Assembly (NCBI RefSeq): GCF_024585285.1
Contig: NZ_CP040755.1
Span: 2,232,001-2,296,000 of the forward strand
Length of the DNA stretch: 64,000 nucleotides
Direction: 5' to 3'
Origin: Colwellia sp. M166
Lineage (GTDB): Bacteria > Pseudomonadota > Gammaproteobacteria > Enterobacterales > Alteromonadaceae
Shown here: positions 1-10,853 of the stretch, in pieces
Position numbering within the stretch: position 1 is the stretch's first letter
Layout of the letters: each line of letters opens with the position of its first letter
Translations under genes and position numbers: made by a program
Notes under the pieces: generated by a model
Databases searched by the model: none
Told to the model about the DNA's origin: nothing
The model's input: only the letters and a program-made list of their open reading frames with translations

Positions 1-776
<776 letters not shown>

Positions 777-845
777 GTCATTCATTATTATAGCGTTCAA
801 ATACTTAGCACCTTAAGTATTTGAACGTCTCATTGAGAGTTTTCT

Positions 846-1862
846 ATGATTATTATACGCCCTATTCAAAACAGTGATTATGATGCACTTCATCGCATCG
901 CTGTGGAGTCAGGACACGGTTTTACATCACTACCGGTCAACGAAGAATTGCTCAGAAAACGCATTTCTCACGCTGAGATTTCTTTCCAAAGTTCAGTTAC
1001 TGAACCAGGTAATGAAGGTTACCTATTTGTAATGGAAGATACCGAAACCGGCGCCGTTGTTGGCACAAGTGGTATTGAAGCCGCAGTTGGTCTAGACGAT
1101 GCATTTTATCATTACCACTTAGGTAAAGTTGTGCACAGCTCTCGTGAGCTTAATATCTATAATACCGTTGAAACATTATCCTTATGTAATGACTATACGG
1201 GTGCTTCTGAAATTTGTACTCTATTTCTTAGCGAAAGTCATCGTAAAAACCGTAACGGACGCTTCTTGTCACGTTTTCGCTTTCTATTTATGGCAGAGCA
1301 TAGTGAACGTTTCTCGGAAACGGTTATTGCCGAAATGCGCGGTGTTTCAGACGAAGATGGTTCATCACCATTTTGGAAATGGTTAGAGGATAATTTTTTC
1401 TCACTTGATTTTCCAACAGCAGATTACCTTACCGGTATCGGTAAAAAAGTTTTTATCGCTGAATTAATGCCCAAATATCCAATTTACGTTAATTTGTTGA
1501 GCCCAGAAGCACAACAAGTGATCAATAAAGTGCATCCAAAAACAGTACCTGCACTGCGGTTACTTGAAGCTGAAGGTTTCTCGCGCCGTGGTTATGTTGA
1601 TATTTTTGACGGTGGCCCAACAGTAGAAACACAAACAGCATCAGTAAAAACAGTACGTCAAAGCCAGAAATGCCAAGTACTGATTGGCGATGTGACTAAT
1701 GATAATAAATATATTATTTGTAATAGCAAAGTAGCTGACTTTAGAGCAACACAAGCACCGGTGCTATTACGTGAAACCGCCAATCAAGTCGTTATTTCAC
1801 AAGCCGTTGCAGATGCGCTAATAGTCAAAGAAGGAGACTGGGTACGCCTAGTTGCCAATTAA
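846..1862 (+). CDS. astA: Arginine N-succinyltransferase AstA
   Basis: Transfers succinyl from succinyl-CoA to the alpha-amino group of arginine, the first step of the ammonia-producing AST pathway; cytoplasmic. The 338-residue protein has the full family length. It opens with MIIIRPIQNSDYDALHRIA, the standard AstA N-terminus, and carries SLPVNEELLRKRI and an FLSESHRKNRNGRFLSR stretch typical of the acetyltransferase-like CoA site. It lies 69 bases after astC and about 80 before astD on the same strand, so co-transcription is likely. astB and astE are not in the window. Confidence 0.95.
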   Translation: MIIIRPIQNSDYDALHRIAVESGHGFTSLPVNEELLRKRISHAEISFQSSVTEPGNEGYLFVMEDTETGAVVGTSGIEAAVGLDDAFYHYHLGKVVHSSRELNIYNTVETLSLCNDYTGASEICTLFLSESHRKNRNGRFLSRFRFLFMAEHSERFSETVIAEMRGVSDEDGSSPFWKWLEDNFFSLDFPTADYLTGIGKKVFIAELMPKYPIYVNLLSPEAQQVINKVHPKTVPALRLLEAEGFSRRGYVDIFDGGPTVETQTASVKTVRQSQKCQVLIGDVTNDNKYIICNSKVADFRATQAPVLLRETANQVVISQAVADALIVKEGDWVRLVAN

Positions 1863-3416
<1,554 letters not shown>

Positions 3417-3450
3417 TTAATTAATTTTAATGAAACTTTATTGCCCATTA

Positions 3451-3480
3451 AAAAAAGCTGGGATCCGTCCCAGCTTTTTT
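3451..3480 (+). terminator. Rho-independent terminator after astD
   Basis: Perfect 13-bp inverted repeat (3451-3463 and 3468-3480) with a 4-base loop. The GC core is flanked by six A on the left arm and six T on the right, so it can terminate in both directions. It closes the ast operon and separates it from the DUF1338 gene. Confidence 0.9.
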
Positions 3481-3642
3481 AAAAACATCGATCAAATATA
3501 GTCACTTATTCTGAGTGGTTATCAAGCATGCTGTCCTAAATATTCTTTAATATCCTATTGAAGTAGTAATAAATAGCCTCAGATACCACTCAGTCGACTT
3601 GAGATATCAACACTATTTTATTTATGCATTTAGGAATTTAAC

Positions 3643-4440
3643 ATGACTGCGGTGAAAAATTTATTTAACAACATTTGGCAAAACTATTTAGCAGTAACGC
3701 CTTCAGCTGACAAAGTACACCAACTTTTAAGCACAGGTGACGATTTAATCAACGATCATGTTGCTTACCGTACCTTCAACATTGCCAAGGTCAATATTGA
3801 AAAGATCTCTGCACACCTGCTTAACTTAGGTTACAAAGAGTGTGGTGAATACCACTTCGAAGCAAAAAAACTCTACGCTAAGCACTTTGAGCATGCTAAT
3901 ACAAACTTACCGAAAGTATTTATTAGTGAACTATTAGTAGAAAAATTTTCGCCACGTGTACAAGCAATCATAGAAAAAATGGTCGCGGGTATCGACGAAA
4001 CAGATATTAACCTTGAAAGCTTTTTGTATTCAGGTACTCATTGGCAAGTGAGTCACCAAGAATACTTAGACTTACTGAGTGAAAGTGAATATGCAGCATG
4101 GGTTGCGGCATGGGGCTACCGTGCTAACCATTTCACCGTCAGCATTAACCATTTAGCAAATTACGACTCGATTGAGGCTGTTAATGAAGCGGTTAAAGCT
4201 GGCGGCTTTAAGTTAAATACCACTGGCGGCGAAATTAAAGGTGATGAAGGCGTAAAATTAGAGCAATCATCCACTATGGCTGATCATGTATTAGTTGAGT
4301 TCTCTGATAAAACCCTTGCTATTCCTAGCTGTTTCTACGAGTTTGCCAAGCGCTACCCGATGGAAAACGGCGAGCTTTACACAGGTTTTGTTGCAGCTTC
4401 TGCTGATAAAATTTTTGAAAGCACTAACGCTGCGGCGTAA
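3643..4440 (+). CDS. DUF1338 / HglS-like 2-oxoadipate dioxygenase/decarboxylase family protein
   Basis: 265-residue protein of the DUF1338 family, whose characterised member HglS is an Fe(II)-dependent enzyme that converts 2-oxoadipate to 2-hydroxyglutarate in lysine catabolism. The family start is clear (NLFNNIWQNYLAVTPSADK) and so is the first metal-site region NDHVAYRTFN, with the SGTHWQVS stretch later. It is shorter than HglS (over 450 residues) and corresponds to the short form found in marine gammaproteobacteria. It stands alone between two hairpin terminators, directly after the ast operon. Whether the substrate is 2-oxoadipate or another 2-oxo acid cannot be told from sequence. Confidence 0.82.
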   Translation: MTAVKNLFNNIWQNYLAVTPSADKVHQLLSTGDDLINDHVAYRTFNIAKVNIEKISAHLLNLGYKECGEYHFEAKKLYAKHFEHANTNLPKVFISELLVEKFSPRVQAIIEKMVAGIDETDINLESFLYSGTHWQVSHQEYLDLLSESEYAAWVAAWGYRANHFTVSINHLANYDSIEAVNEAVKAGGFKLNTTGGEIKGDEGVKLEQSSTMADHVLVEFSDKTLAIPSCFYEFAKRYPMENGELYTGFVAASADKIFESTNAAA

Positions 4441-4446
4441 TTTAAC

Positions 4447-4477
4447 TGGCACCTATGTTTGTTATAAATAGGTGCCA
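4447..4477 (+). terminator. Hairpin terminator after the DUF1338 gene
   Basis: Perfect 10-bp inverted repeat (4447-4456 and 4468-4477) around an 11-base loop, seven bases after the stop codon. The T-run on the plus strand is short (ATTTCC), so termination may be moderate. Confidence 0.6.
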
Positions 4478-4628
4478 ATTTCCATCTTAAGAACCTTTCG
4501 CCCTGAAATTTCTCGTACAAAAACATTAATATTTACACTCTCAACATTCAATAACAACTTTGCCACTTGATCATCACCTTATTTTATGAGTAAAGTAAGC
4601 CTATGATAAAAATTAAGTAGATGAACCA

Positions 4629-4982
4629 ATGGTTACCGATACCGAAGGTTATATTCACATCATTGAATATTTAACTGCTCACTTAAGCTTATTTGAAAAC
4701 AGCTCGAATATCGATAATAATAACAGCTCGGTATTAGCAGTAATCGAGCAAGAAATGAGCGAACAAATTATTAGCTTATGCAATCAAAATGAAACGCTAA
4801 CATTTAATCAGCGCAATACGATTATTCGAGAAATTGATGCCATTGTCTATGATCTACAAGAAATATTGTCTGGCGTAATGAATAACTCTGTCACGAGTGA
4901 ACAAGTAGCGTTTATTAAAGAATTTGCGATTTTGATTAAAAATTTATTTGATACCGAAATACACAGTCAGTTTTTACTTTAG
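4629..4982 (+). CDS. Small conserved protein, DUF3802-like
   Basis: 117-residue acidic, mostly helical cytoplasmic protein with no signal peptide or membrane segment. The opening (MVTDTEGYIHIIEYLTAHL) and the central REIDAIVYDLQEILSGV stretch resemble, from memory, the DUF3802 family of marine gammaproteobacteria, which is about this long and has no known function. It has no strong ribosome-binding site (GTAGATGAACCA precedes the ATG). It lies between the DUF1338 gene and an SSB-like gene on the same strand, but gaps above 100 bases on both sides argue for a separate transcript. No function is proposed. Confidence 0.7.
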   Translation: MVTDTEGYIHIIEYLTAHLSLFENSSNIDNNNSSVLAVIEQEMSEQIISLCNQNETLTFNQRNTIIREIDAIVYDLQEILSGVMNNSVTSEQVAFIKEFAILIKNLFDTEIHSQFLL

Positions 4983-5093
4983 TCATTGATTAGCTTTAAA
5001 AATAGTCCTATTACTGCGTATCATTATTAACTATCATCGCTTATGCTTGATTAACGCACTCATCATTTACCTCATCGAATCACAAGTTGCCTT

Positions 5094-5747
5094 ATGTTAT
5101 CTGAACAACCGCAAAACCATTTATGTACTGTTACCCTGTTAGGTAATCTCGTTAGTAAGCCTGATATTCGCTATCAAGCTAACCCCGTTGTAGCTTTTGC
5201 AGAATTTACTTTAGCAACACATAGTCGCTGGTTTGACAAAACCAGTAATCAATTTAAAGAATGGACTAGTTATCATACGGTAAAAGTTATTGGCGAAATT
5301 GTTGAACGCGCACTTATTCATGCCGGTAAAGGCGATATCATCTTAGTGCAGGGTTACTTAATTAATAGTAGAAAAAATAATCGCGAAATAATACATGCCA
5401 CATACGCACAAACCTTTCCGAAAGGTTATGCACAATCAATTAATCAAATCCATTGTAGTGGCAATATAGTGTCAGAAATTAAGCTTATTACCACCGAGAA
5501 TAATAAAGAACTAACGGAAGTTATGCTTGAATCGAAACAGCATATATTTTCCGCCATCACACAGCAAAGTTATGTGGTAACCATACAACGACCTATTCAT
5601 GTTTGGGGTAAACAAGCACTTTACCTTGCAGAGCATGGCAAAATAAATGATCAAATAATAGTTGACGGAAAATTGAGCTATCTTAATAATAAGAATAAAA
5701 ACCAATTTATCGATGCACATCAAGCGGTGCTATTAGCTAAGCACTAA
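5094..5747 (+). CDS. SSB-like protein with two OB folds
   Basis: 217 residues. Residues about 9-107 are a recognisable single-stranded DNA-binding OB fold: VTLLGNLVSKPDIRY, FTLATHSRWFDK, EWTSYHTVKVIG and GDIILVQGYLINS line up with bacterial SSB. Residues about 115-217 look like a second, weaker OB repeat (INQIHCSGNIVSEIKLI, QIIVDGKLSYLNN). There is no flexible linker and no acidic DDDIPF-type tail, the usual docking site for SSB partners, so this is not the housekeeping SSB. It could bind ssDNA as a pseudo-dimer, or be a PriB-like accessory; neither is shown. A cleaved signal is absent. The next gene starts 25 bases downstream, so the two may be co-transcribed. Confidence 0.75.
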   Translation: MLSEQPQNHLCTVTLLGNLVSKPDIRYQANPVVAFAEFTLATHSRWFDKTSNQFKEWTSYHTVKVIGEIVERALIHAGKGDIILVQGYLINSRKNNREIIHATYAQTFPKGYAQSINQIHCSGNIVSEIKLITTENNKELTEVMLESKQHIFSAITQQSYVVTIQRPIHVWGKQALYLAEHGKINDQIIVDGKLSYLNNKNKNQFIDAHQAVLLAKH

Positions 5748-5772
5748 CACTAATTTAAGGAAGCACTACTAT

Positions 5773-7902
5773 ATGGAAAAGAAAAACGGGCTTAAGATGA
5801 TTAAGCTGTATTTTATTTACACATTAGTAGTCCTTTTTAGTCTCGTTATTAACGCAGCAGAACAAGACAGCAATGAGCTGGAGCTATCAACCATAGCTGA
5901 CCTAAGTCATGTGGCACTAAAAAACGATAACTGGCATACAGTGTTGCCGATACCGGGAAATAATGAGCACTATTTTATCGCTACCAGTACCGGCAATGTT
6001 TATCAAATTAATCAGCATGATATCTCTCCATCTCCTTTCTTCGAACTAAAATCTGCACTAAATACCACTGAGAACATCACCTTAACAGCCATTACTCTCG
6101 ATCCAAATTTTAACTACCGCGAGCGTGATGGCTATCACACTTTCTATACCGCCCATACTGAGCAGAGTAAAAAAACAAAATCAAAATTAAGCCCCAAGCA
6201 CAGTGAACTCAATCCATCTTATGATGCAGTGATAATGCGCTGGCAGCTAACTTATGCAGTAAATCAAAGACCTGAATTAAATAAGCAACGCGAAGTTATG
6301 CGCATCGCGATAAACCACGAACAAGAGCACATACAACAACTAAGTTTTAACCCTTATATTGAACCTTGGCATAATGATTTTGGTTTGCTTTTTATTGCCC
6401 TAGCTAAAAGTGAGAATTTAGCTAATGAGGCGCTCTACGCAGGCACAATTCTCCGTATCAGACCGAAAGCATACGGTGCAAGAAGCTACACGACTCCCGT
6501 TAATAACCCGTTTTCAAAACAAGATGATATTTTAAATGAAATTGTCTTTATTGCAGGACAAGAAATTATCCATTTTAATTGGATGAAAAAAGGTAACTAC
6601 AACTTTCTGATCCAATTAAACCACCAAAACAGTCACTTACTTGTGAAAGCCAAAATAGGCGACGATTGGCGAAAAAGCATGCCAGCAGCGCAAATAAAAC
6701 AACGTTTAGCATCAGTAAATAGCCCTAGTAAAACTTTCCTTTATCATGGTCGAGAATTAAAAAACTTATGGGGTAAAGTACTGCATTTGCAAACCACAGC
6801 AGATAGCTGGCAATTACAAGCTTCACCATTATTTCCAGAACTTAGTAATGACGAAAGTTATGAGCATAGTCCGCATAACTTAGGCCGTTATAGTATGTCT
6901 AAACAGGCCAAATTTAGCTTACATCAAAGGCACGATGGCGAATTATTGTTGCTCGAACATAACAAACAACGCCTATATAGCATCAAACAGCCTGAAATAG
7001 TCCTCAATAAAGTCATGGTTGACGATGTTCCAATAACAAAGACCAATAACAGCAGTGCTTTCACTTTTATTATCTTTACACTTGTCATTTTAATGAGTTA
7101 TTTTTACTATTTAAGAAAAAGAACCAATAAACAGCAACATCTGCTACACGAACAATGGGCAAATTTTGATATAGATCTTGAAAAAAAGTCGTTAAAACTT
7201 TATAAACGCCATGATAAAAATGCTGAGAAAGTTATCGAAATATCAGCACTAACCCGCAGTGAATTATTATTAAATGATAAAGTTATATCAACAATCGATG
7301 TCAATTCTATACAAAGCTTCTCCAATGAGTTAGAGGCACAAGTACTGACAATTTTTGCCAAAGAAAACCAGTTAAAAATGATCGATGAAAAGCAACGAAG
7401 AATTCAATTATGCTTAACTGATAAGCAAAAAAAATCTTATCTATTTTGTCTGTATTTTCGGGTTGGCAATATGCGCCATACTAAGCTTAAGTACAGCACA
7501 GTGATCAACAAAGTTATTGACTGGCAATGGTTGTTTTCGCAATATATTAACCCTATGACCACTAGCAAACGAAAAATAAAAGTCAAAATTAAACCTAAAA
7601 ATCAGGCAGACTCATCAACAACAGCTGTAAAAAAAGTGTCGCCTGATGTTTGTGATAAAACATCAGATCAGAGCACTTCGGGCACAAAAACATCCGACAC
7701 CAGTCATTCTCCTAGTGACACTTTCGCCCAAGATAGTTCACACAGTATTAATGACGATACTATTGACGTTGATACCCGATTAGTCGCGGCTTTAGACAAG
7801 CTTGTTATGATGAAAAAACAAGGTTACTTAGATGAAAGCGAATTCAACATGGCAAAAACAAAAATATTGAAAGATTTAGCTAACGAAACAAGCAACCTTT
7901 GA
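5773..7902 (+). CDS. Beta-propeller (PQQ sugar-dehydrogenase-like) / transmembrane / SHOCT fusion protein
   Basis: 709 residues. An N-terminal signal segment (about 1-29) precedes a periplasmic region, about 45-410, with the look of the soluble glucose/sorbosone dehydrogenase propeller: ITLTAITLDPNFNYRERDG, a YHTFYTAH strand, and GTILRIRPKAYGARSYTTP near a VNNPF motif. A single membrane helix (about 429-448) follows, then a basic cytoplasmic part, a Ser/Thr-rich low-complexity linker (about 615-660) and a C-terminal SHOCT helix pair (about 667-702, DTRLVAALDKLVMMKKQGYL). The catalytic His/Arg set of true PQQ enzymes was not verified, so it may be a sensor or scaffold. Start at ATG 5773 is backed by AAGGAA ten bases upstream. 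Confidence 0.6.
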   Translation: MEKKNGLKMIKLYFIYTLVVLFSLVINAAEQDSNELELSTIADLSHVALKNDNWHTVLPIPGNNEHYFIATSTGNVYQINQHDISPSPFFELKSALNTTENITLTAITLDPNFNYRERDGYHTFYTAHTEQSKKTKSKLSPKHSELNPSYDAVIMRWQLTYAVNQRPELNKQREVMRIAINHEQEHIQQLSFNPYIEPWHNDFGLLFIALAKSENLANEALYAGTILRIRPKAYGARSYTTPVNNPFSKQDDILNEIVFIAGQEIIHFNWMKKGNYNFLIQLNHQNSHLLVKAKIGDDWRKSMPAAQIKQRLASVNSPSKTFLYHGRELKNLWGKVLHLQTTADSWQLQASPLFPELSNDESYEHSPHNLGRYSMSKQAKFSLHQRHDGELLLLEHNKQRLYSIKQPEIVLNKVMVDDVPITKTNNSSAFTFIIFTLVILMSYFYYLRKRTNKQQHLLHEQWANFDIDLEKKSLKLYKRHDKNAEKVIEISALTRSELLLNDKVISTIDVNSIQSFSNELEAQVLTIFAKENQLKMIDEKQRRIQLCLTDKQKKSYLFCLYFRVGNMRHTKLKYSTVINKVIDWQWLFSQYINPMTTSKRKIKVKIKPKNQADSSTTAVKKVSPDVCDKTSDQSTSGTKTSDTSHSPSDTFAQDSSHSINDDTIDVDTRLVAALDKLVMMKKQGYLDESEFNMAKTKILKDLANETSNL

Positions 7903-8002
7903 CCAAACGAAAAAATTAACGCTCAGCAAAGCAATTACTTGACTTGTATTTAGCAGTAAAGCGGCGCAAAATGCTGAAAATTTTTCGTTTTGGGCTAGTT
8001 TT

Positions 8003-8437
8003 ATGCCAATGTTGTCGAAATTACTTTGCTGTTTCCTCATTTTAATAACCTCAAAAGTGCTAGCTAATGACTATGGTAATATTGTCATTAGTCGTGTTAC
8101 CAATGTTTATGACGGCGATACTTTTCGTGTTGATATCGACCAATGGCCAGCGCTGATTGGTAAAAATGCCCCTATTCGCATTAATAATATTGATACCCCC
8201 GAATTAAGGGCAAAATGCCCAAATGAAAAGCGCTTAGCATTACTTGCCAAAAAGTTTACGCAAGATAAATTGCAACATGCTAATATCATTGAACTAAAAA
8301 ACTTAAACCGTGGTAAGTACTTCCGTATTACTGCCGATGTCTTTATTGATGGTGAGAGCCTTGCAGAAGGATTATTAGCTGCGGGCTTTGCAAAAGTGTA
8401 TTCCGGTAAAAGCAAGAAACAAAGCTGGTGCCACTGA
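8003..8437 (+). CDS. Secreted thermonuclease-family (SNase-like) nuclease
   Basis: 144-residue protein with a signal peptide (about 1-21, cleavage after KVLA) and a staphylococcal-nuclease fold. VYDGDTFRVDI supplies the Ca-binding aspartates, IRINNIDTPELRAKCPNE the catalytic Arg/Glu region, and NRGKYFRITADVFIDG the second Arg and the GESLAEGLLAAGFAKVY helix. Likely periplasmic or secreted, degrading DNA or RNA. It is short for the family but contains all core motifs. The VTT-domain gene follows after 27 bases, so co-transcription is plausible. Confidence 0.85.
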   Translation: MPMLSKLLCCFLILITSKVLANDYGNIVISRVTNVYDGDTFRVDIDQWPALIGKNAPIRINNIDTPELRAKCPNEKRLALLAKKFTQDKLQHANIIELKNLNRGKYFRITADVFIDGESLAEGLLAAGFAKVYSGKSKKQSWCH

Positions 8438-8464
8438 TTTAATCATGAGCATAAAGAGTAAGTA

Positions 8465-9127
8465 TTGAAACAAAATTCAGCATTGAAATTAACGGCGTTG
8501 GCAACGGTACTATCGCTACTATTAGCTGTCACATTAGCTACTGTCTTACTCGGTAACTATAGTGCTAATATTCAGCATTATTTAGCAACATTGCTCCCCA
8601 ATACGCTATTTGGCGCACTCACTTTTCTCTTACTACTAACACCAGCAATGGCTATTGGCTTACCAAGACAAGTAGCTGCGATCAGTGCCGGCTTCTTATT
8701 TGGTGCTGGCTTTGGCATGCTGATAGCAACAACATCTGCTATTTTCGCTTGTGTATTAACGCTCATTACTGCTCGTAAATGCTTTGCTAACATGGTTCAG
8801 CGACATTATCCGCAGCCTTTAGCCAAAGTGAGTCATTTTTTTAGTCATGACACCTTTTTAAAAGCTTTAATCATTCGATTACTGCCTGCCGGTTCAAACT
8901 TTCTCACTAACATACTGGCGGGCACTGCACGCTCGCCGATGACACCTTACCTATTAGGTTCAGCACTTGGTTTTATACCACAAATGACCATATTTTCACT
9001 GATGGGCGCAGGGCTACAAGTTAATGGCCAACAACAATTGATGCTTAGCGGAGGGTTACTGGTTATCGCTATTATACTCAGCAGTTACCTCTACCGTAAA
9101 ACGCAGGTTAAGCTCAACTGGCATTAA
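8465..9127 (+). CDS. VTT-domain (TVP38/TMEM64 family) inner-membrane protein
   Basis: 220-residue hydrophobic protein with about five to six membrane segments. The VTT (SNARE-associated/DedA-like) core is visible: RQVAAISAGFLFGAGFGML, then the RLLPAGSNFLTNILAGTA stretch and PYLLGSALGFIPQM. Relatives are implicated in lipid scrambling or envelope homeostasis; the substrate is unknown. The start is TTG at 8465 (AGAG about eight bases upstream); no in-frame ATG lies near. It ends before a bidirectional terminator shared with convergent dsbA. Confidence 0.85.
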   Translation: MKQNSALKLTALATVLSLLLAVTLATVLLGNYSANIQHYLATLLPNTLFGALTFLLLLTPAMAIGLPRQVAAISAGFLFGAGFGMLIATTSAIFACVLTLITARKCFANMVQRHYPQPLAKVSHFFSHDTFLKALIIRLLPAGSNFLTNILAGTARSPMTPYLLGSALGFIPQMTIFSLMGAGLQVNGQQQLMLSGGLLVIAIILSSYLYRKTQVKLNWH

Positions 9128-9146
9128 TCTTCATAATTTAGTTAAT

Positions 9147-9170
9147 AAAAAAGAGGCCTAAGCCTCTTTG
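9147..9170 (-). terminator. Bidirectional terminator between the VTT gene and dsbA
   Basis: Inverted repeat AAAGAGGC/GCCTCTTT (9150-9157 and 9162-9169, loop CTAA). Read on the minus strand the stem runs into six T, giving a good terminator for dsbA; on the plus strand the T-run is only three long. Confidence 0.8.
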
Positions 9171-9189
9171 GTTAAAACAACTAATAAAA

Positions 9190-9822
9190 TTATTTTAAGG
9201 TTAATAGATGATTAACAAGGTTAATGTAATCTTGTTCAAAATCACTTCTATCCAAACCTTTAGGATCAACACGATATTTGCCATTAACAATCACTGTCGG
9301 TACACCGGTTAATGCACCTTTTTTAGCAAAGTAGTCTTGCTGCTTTTTCATGTTTTTAGCTTTACTAGCCACACCAAAGCTTTTCATTAATTTATCGAAT
9401 TTTTCACCATCAGCACCGTTAAGGACAAAAATATTACGGATATCTTTTTCTGAAGTGAATACCGCTTTTTGCACGTGAACATAGTTAAACAGTGCAGCAA
9501 TCACTTTTTTCTCCACACCCATTTGGTAAGCGACAACAACTGCTTTGCTCAACATTTGCTGTATTTTAGGTGATGCCGCACGTAAGAAGTCAACATGATT
9601 CATTTCAAACGCTGTGTCGGCAGGGATTGAAGTTTTTAGTTTTGCCATAAAGGGTTCAAATTGAAAACAATGTGGACAATAAAATGAGAAAAACTCACGA
9701 ACTTCTGACTTAGTGGTGATTTCGTCACTCACTTTAGTGTAATGCTCGCCTTCAGTATAATTTGCCGCAAAGGCGAATACTGGTAATAACATTAAAGCGA
9801 ATAAACTCACTAACTTTTTCAT
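9190..9822 (-). CDS. dsbA: Thiol:disulfide interchange protein DsbA
   Basis: Periplasmic oxidase that introduces disulfide bonds into exported proteins. Signal peptide 1-19/20 (MKKLVSLFALMLLPVFAFA). Thioredoxin-fold active site FYCPHC at residues about 47-52 and the cis-proline loop TGVPTVIVNGKY. I chose ATG 9822 rather than the longer frame from 9954: it has AGGA eleven bases upstream and gives a proper signal peptide at the N-terminus, whereas the longer form would overlap srkA. 210 residues. It follows srkA, the conserved yihE-dsbA order of enterobacteria. Confidence 0.95.
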   Translation of the reverse strand: MKKLVSLFALMLLPVFAFAANYTEGEHYTKVSDEITTKSEVREFFSFYCPHCFQFEPFMAKLKTSIPADTAFEMNHVDFLRAASPKIQQMLSKAVVVAYQMGVEKKVIAALFNYVHVQKAVFTSEKDIRNIFVLNGADGEKFDKLMKSFGVASKAKNMKKQQDYFAKKGALTGVPTVIVNGKYRVDPKGLDRSDFEQDYINLVNHLLTLK

Positions 9823-9875
9823 AAAATTACAATTCCTAATCATTAATAAATAAAAATCAATAGCGTCATGCATGC

Positions 9876-10853
9876 TTAATAAGGCAATAAACTCAACGGA
9901 GGTTGTTGTAATGCTGACATCTGCTCTTTCAGCATAAGAATTTGCTGTTCCCAATACTTCTCAGTATTAAACCAAGGGAAATTATGAGGAAAAGCAGGAT
10001 CTTTCCAACGTTTACATAGCCATGCCATATAGTTAACTACTCGCATAGTACGCAATGATTCAATTAAAGGCAATTGATTGACCTCAAAGCTGTGAAACTC
10101 ATCGTAGCCAGTCAATATCGTATCAAGCTGCAATAATTGCTGCTGACGGTCACCACTTAACATCATCCAAATGTCTTGCACTGCTGGCCCCATTCGACAA
10201 TCATCAAGATCAACAAAGTGCGGTCCAGCCTCAGTCCATAAAATATTCCCGGCATGACAATCGCCATGTAAACGAATTTGCGACTGAGGTTGATACTGCT
10301 TACTCGCAACCGCAATCACTTGTTCTAAAATAGTAAAAAAAGGCAATGTCAAACTTGCGGGAACGAACGCCGAATCCTCAATAGTTTGCTGAGCTTGTTG
10401 TAGCATTTCTTCACTATTAAATGTCGGTCGCTCAACAAACGCCTTCTTAGCCGCGATAGCATGAATACGTCCTAGAAATCGTCCCATCCATTCCAGTTGC
10501 TCTAAATTATCAACCTCAAAGATACGACCGCCACGACAAGGAAATATTGCAAAATAATATCCCTGATATGAAAATAAAGATTCACCATTAATTTTTAACG
10601 GCGCAACTAGAGGCAACTCATTAGCGTCTAGTTCAAAAGCAAAATCGTGCTCTTCCCTAATTTGCGCCTCCGTCCAACGCTGAGGCCGATAAAACTTAGT
10701 AACATATTTAGTTTTATCAATATCATGAAACTGATAAACACGATTTTCATAACTGTTTAACGCCAGTAAGCCGCTATCAACCGTTAAGCCGGTACTTTCT
10801 AAGCCATCAAGGATCAAGTCTGGTGACAGCGAAGTAAAATCAAATACCGCCAT
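9876..10853 (-). CDS. srkA: Stress response kinase A (YihE/RdoA family)
   Basis: Cytoplasmic Ser/Thr kinase of the aminoglycoside-phosphotransferase fold; in E. coli it counters MazEF- and stress-induced death. 325 residues. Motifs: NRVYQFHDIDKTKYVTKFYR (nucleotide-binding lysine region), RLHGDCHAGNIL (catalytic loop, about residue 198-209) and FVDLDDCRMGPAVQD (metal-binding Asp). Its ATG shares one base with the ccoG stop codon (TAATG), indicating translational coupling, and dsbA follows 53 bases later. Confidence 0.95.
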   Translation of the reverse strand: MAVFDFTSLSPDLILDGLESTGLTVDSGLLALNSYENRVYQFHDIDKTKYVTKFYRPQRWTEAQIREEHDFAFELDANELPLVAPLKINGESLFSYQGYYFAIFPCRGGRIFEVDNLEQLEWMGRFLGRIHAIAAKKAFVERPTFNSEEMLQQAQQTIEDSAFVPASLTLPFFTILEQVIAVASKQYQPQSQIRLHGDCHAGNILWTEAGPHFVDLDDCRMGPAVQDIWMMLSGDRQQQLLQLDTILTGYDEFHSFEVNQLPLIESLRTMRVVNYMAWLCKRWKDPAFPHNFPWFNTEKYWEQQILMLKEQMSALQQPPLSLLPY

